This document shows, in pieces, positions 11,829-14,376 of a stretch of 14,376 nucleotides of DNA. This DNA is from Bifidobacteriaceae bacterium. GTDB taxonomy: Bacteria; Actinomycetota; Actinomycetes; Actinomycetales; WQXJ01. Location of the stretch: positions 1 to 14,376 of the forward strand of contig JAITLE010000012.1 in the NCBI GenBank assembly GCA_031278075.1. The letters run 5' to 3'. The first letter of the stretch is position 1. The number at the start of each line of letters is the position of its first letter. The translations under genes were made by a program, and so were the position numbers. The notes below the pieces were generated by a model that saw only the letters and a list, made by a program, of their open reading frames with translations, had not been told where the DNA came from and did no database searches.

Positions 11829-14376
11829 ATGAAGAAGAGACTTGTTGCCACGGCGACTGGGCTGCTGCTAGCAGTCGGCGTGGTTGTGCCTGGCCCCGGG
11901 GCGTCGGTTCCGGCGGCACAGGCGGATGCGGCGACGACGCTGCGACCTGTGGAGTACCTCGACCGCGGTCTCGTGGCCGCGAATCTAACGGGGGGGGGGT
12001 CTTTCTAAGCTGGCGCTTCTTGGGCAATGAGCCCGACGGCATCTCGTGGAATGTCTACCGCGACGACGGCTCCGGCTTCGCGAAGATCGCCACCATCAGG
12101 CCCCAGGACGTCCAGCCGGAGAGCAACTACGCGACGAACCCCGGCATCGTCAAAGAAAACACCACACCATCCAACTACACCGACCCGGACGGCACTGTCG
12201 CCTCCATCTATGAAGTCGCCCCCGTGATCAACGGCGTCGAGGGCGATCGGGAAGGGATGGCCGTCCCGATGCTGGCCCAGGTCGGGAGCGGCAGCCAAGC
12301 GAACCGGGCCGCGGCGACGTACATCCCGCTCAAGCCGGCCCCTTCAGCTGTTCCACTCGCGCGTTTCAGCTACCGCGGGTATTCGTTCGGGCCTGGCGGC
12401 GGCCTGAACGCCGCCAACGTGACTGTGCCCGGCTCGGGCGGGCAGCACTGGTACGTCTTGGACATGGATCTGCTGAAGGGCTTCCGTTCCGCATACGAAG
12501 AGCAAACCCCCGTGACGCAGGCACGGCTCAACGCTTGGGTCGATAAGCTCAACGAATACAACACGACGCCGAACTTCCTCGGGAACGCCACGTACAGCAC
12601 TGCTCGGCCGCTGGTGAATTCCCTGGTCAACGGTCTGATCACCGATGCGCTCTACAAGGAACTCGAGGGCGAGTTCATCAAGTATGTCGAGAACCTCGAC
12701 TCCGGCACGTCGTTGCCCTACGCGTTGACGAGCGGAGGGGCGATAGACACGCGGCAGAGCAGCGGGTATAGCACCCACGACATGACGGTCGGCGACTTCG
12801 ACGGCGACGGCGAGTACGAGATCGTGGTCAAGTGGAGGAGCACGCAGACCGATCCGATGTATTCGGAGCCGATCTATTCCGGCGCCAACATCACGACCGC
12901 ACCAGAGTACGTCGATGTCTACAAACTGGACGGCACACTGCTCTTCCGCGTCGACATGGGCTACAACGTCAAGTCGAGCAACGATCACGAGAACATCCTG
13001 TTCGCGCAGGATTTCGACGGCGACGGCAAGGCCGAACTGATGCTCAAGACTGCTCTGGGGACTCGGATCGGCAACTGGGACGAGGCGTCGCAGACGGTTG
13101 TGTACCCAGACACCCTCGCGACGGTCGTGGGCGGCCAGGACGGGCTGAACTCGACCACGGAGAAGTTCAAGCAGTACTTCGCCGAAGGTGACCAGCAGGC
13201 GCTTGACACGTACTGGGCGATCCTGAACAGCTTCGCGATCACATACCGGTCCCCGGTGGCTGGAGGCGGCAACGACGGTCCGAACGACCCGGCTGTGAAG
13301 CGCTGGATCAAGACCTACCACGTCGGGCCGATGGGCCCGGCGAAGGATGACCAGGAGTTCTTCTCGGCGTTCGAGTGGGACGAGGACGCCGGCAAGGGCG
13401 TGCTGGTCGACAGCGCGAAGTATCCGTTCCCGTACGAAGCCAGCGTCGACGGCGAGAACTGGGCGATGACGCCCTGCACGCAGCGCGGCAACTATGCCTA
13501 CATGGCCTATCCGGGCCCCGGCATCGCCGACGGTTCCGGCGGCTACAAGGCGCAGATCATGGCCGAATCGGAGGCGTACTGGCTGACCCATCCATGGAAG
13601 GCTGCGGTTTGGGGCGATGCCCAGGGCAACCGCGCGAACCGGTACCTCGGCGTCGTGGCGGTCCTGGACGGCCAGAACCAATACGCGGTCTCGCAGCGCG
13701 GGTATTACCATCGCACGACCTTCTCAGCGTTCTACATTGTGGACGGCAAGGTCACGCTCAAGGCGGCTTTCGACTCGGCCGACCCGCAGTACTGGTCGCT
13801 GGGCGGCAGCGCCTATGACTACCAGAACCGAGGCAACCACTTCACAGACTCTGCAGATCTTGACGGGGATGGACGCGACGAGATCGTCATGTCGGCCCTG
13901 GTGCTCCAACTGAGCGACGACGGCTCGAAGATCCTGCCCGAGGTGCTCAACGGCGACATAATGCCGACCATCGCGGGGCAGACTGTGGGCGGCGTCACGG
14001 CCGTCCCTGTTCCCGGTGTCTTCGAGTTCGCGACCGACGCGGTGCGCAACAACCCGAACAACGTGTGGGCGCCGCTTCGCCACGGCGACCGGAGCGCTCT
14101 GCTCCCGGTCGACAAGGAGAACGACATTCGCATGATGTCCGGTAGCGAGGAACACCTGCTCGACGACCTTCGGACGGGCATCCACTCCGGTTGGCTGCCG
14201 GGCCCAGAAGGCCACGACCCGATGAAGGGCAAGCGCCTGGACAGCCAGGGGAACATCATTTACGAGAACTCGCTGATCTACGGCATGTACCAGGCGAGCG
14301 ACGACGAGGGCAGCGTGGCCGGCAACTTCTCCAACCGCTGGCCAGGCGCCCAAGGCGGCACAGAAGCCACTCAACC
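11829..14376 (+). CDS. Secreted rhamnogalacturonan lyase, PL11-like; frameshifted at a G run and cut by the window edge
   Basis: Such lyases cleave the rhamnogalacturonan I backbone by beta-elimination, yielding the unsaturated oligomers GH105 needs. The start ATG (GAGAG 7 nt upstream) opens a signal peptide: MKKR, a hydrophobic core to about residue 21, then a VPAAQADA-type cleavage region. The mature part begins VEYLDRGLVAANLTGGG. At the ten-G run (11990-11999) this frame enters a stop at 12006-12008 after 59 residues. The family sequence VFLSWRFLGNEPDGISWNVYRDD continues in the -1 frame from 11999, and I read it without a stop to 14376. Three calcium-type DxDGDG motifs (near 12794, 13010 and 13856), WGDAQGNRANRYLGVVAVLDG and SQRGYYHRTTFSAF mark the PL11 propeller. 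Compared with my recollection of Bacillus YesW (about 620 residues), extra segments separate these blocks. The C-terminus lies outside the window. Confidence 0.85.
11990..11999. repeat. Homopolymer of ten G residues inside the lyase gene
   Basis: This is an uninterrupted G10 run, with only seven or fewer identical bases in a row noticed elsewhere in the window. It lies about 54 codons into the lyase gene, just after the signal peptide and first conserved block. An eleventh G, or loss of two, would join the upstream and downstream frames exactly. It may be an assembly error, a slippage-prone (phase-variable) tract, or a site of -1 ribosomal frameshifting or transcriptional slippage. Confidence 0.9.

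Noticed and set aside
12344..13711. Minus-strand open frame of 455 codons opposite the lyase
   Set aside because: The opposite strand encodes recognisable lyase motifs throughout. The antisense translation has no recognisable domain and is a GC-driven shadow.
11829..14376. Calling the lyase a decayed pseudogene
   Set aside because: The only lesion is the single-base frame offset at the G run. No other stop or frame change was found to the window end, so decay is not supported.

Overview
The window is about 14.4 kb of GC-rich DNA with tightly packed genes, GTG/TTG starts and actinobacterial families, so the source is most likely a high-GC Actinomycetota. The genus cannot be named from the sequence alone. 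No rRNA, tRNA, CRISPR array, insertion sequence or phage gene is visible, and no gene-free stretch exceeds 300 bases.

Left part (1-5380), ordinary chromosomal genes. A GC-rich heptamer-repeat stretch (1-200) precedes proC (proline synthesis). Convergent to proC is a membrane-anchored endonuclease/exonuclease/phosphatase-fold protein. Its start codon lies only 12 bp from that of a divergent low-molecular-weight protein tyrosine phosphatase. The phosphatase leads a compact plus-strand cluster: phosphatase, then a NUDIX hydrolase fused to a PIN/NYN-like nuclease domain, then a GNAT acetyltransferase. A nested hairpin closes this cluster against a convergent CaCA-family cation exchanger.

Right part (5453-14376), a pectin (rhamnogalacturonan I) utilisation locus. 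On the minus strand are kduD, kduI and a LacI-family repressor. On the plus strand, divergent from kduD, is a GH105 unsaturated rhamnogalacturonyl hydrolase. Convergent with it is a GH42 beta-galactosidase. Divergent from GH42 is a secreted PL11-like rhamnogalacturonan lyase that runs off the right edge. The inferred pathway is: the exported lyase cuts the RG-I backbone, GH42 trims galactose side chains, and imported unsaturated oligosaccharides are split by cytoplasmic GH105. The released 5-keto-4-deoxyuronate is then isomerised by KduI and reduced by KduD to 2-keto-3-deoxygluconate. The sugar transporter, KDG kinase/aldolase and rhamnose catabolism are not in the window.

Two observations stand out. 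First, the GH105/kduD and GH42/lyase divergent regions share a near-identical 13-bp element, TTGAATC(G/C)TTTCA. In both it overlaps the -10 position of a TTGAC(A/C)-17/18-TTGAAT promoter, which makes it a strong candidate operator for the local LacI repressor. Second, the lyase gene carries a run of ten G residues just after the signal peptide that throws it out of frame by exactly one base. The rest of the gene is open to the window edge, so this is a sequencing error, a slippage/phase-variation tract, or a recoding site. I see no clearly novel multi-gene defence or mobile system here.
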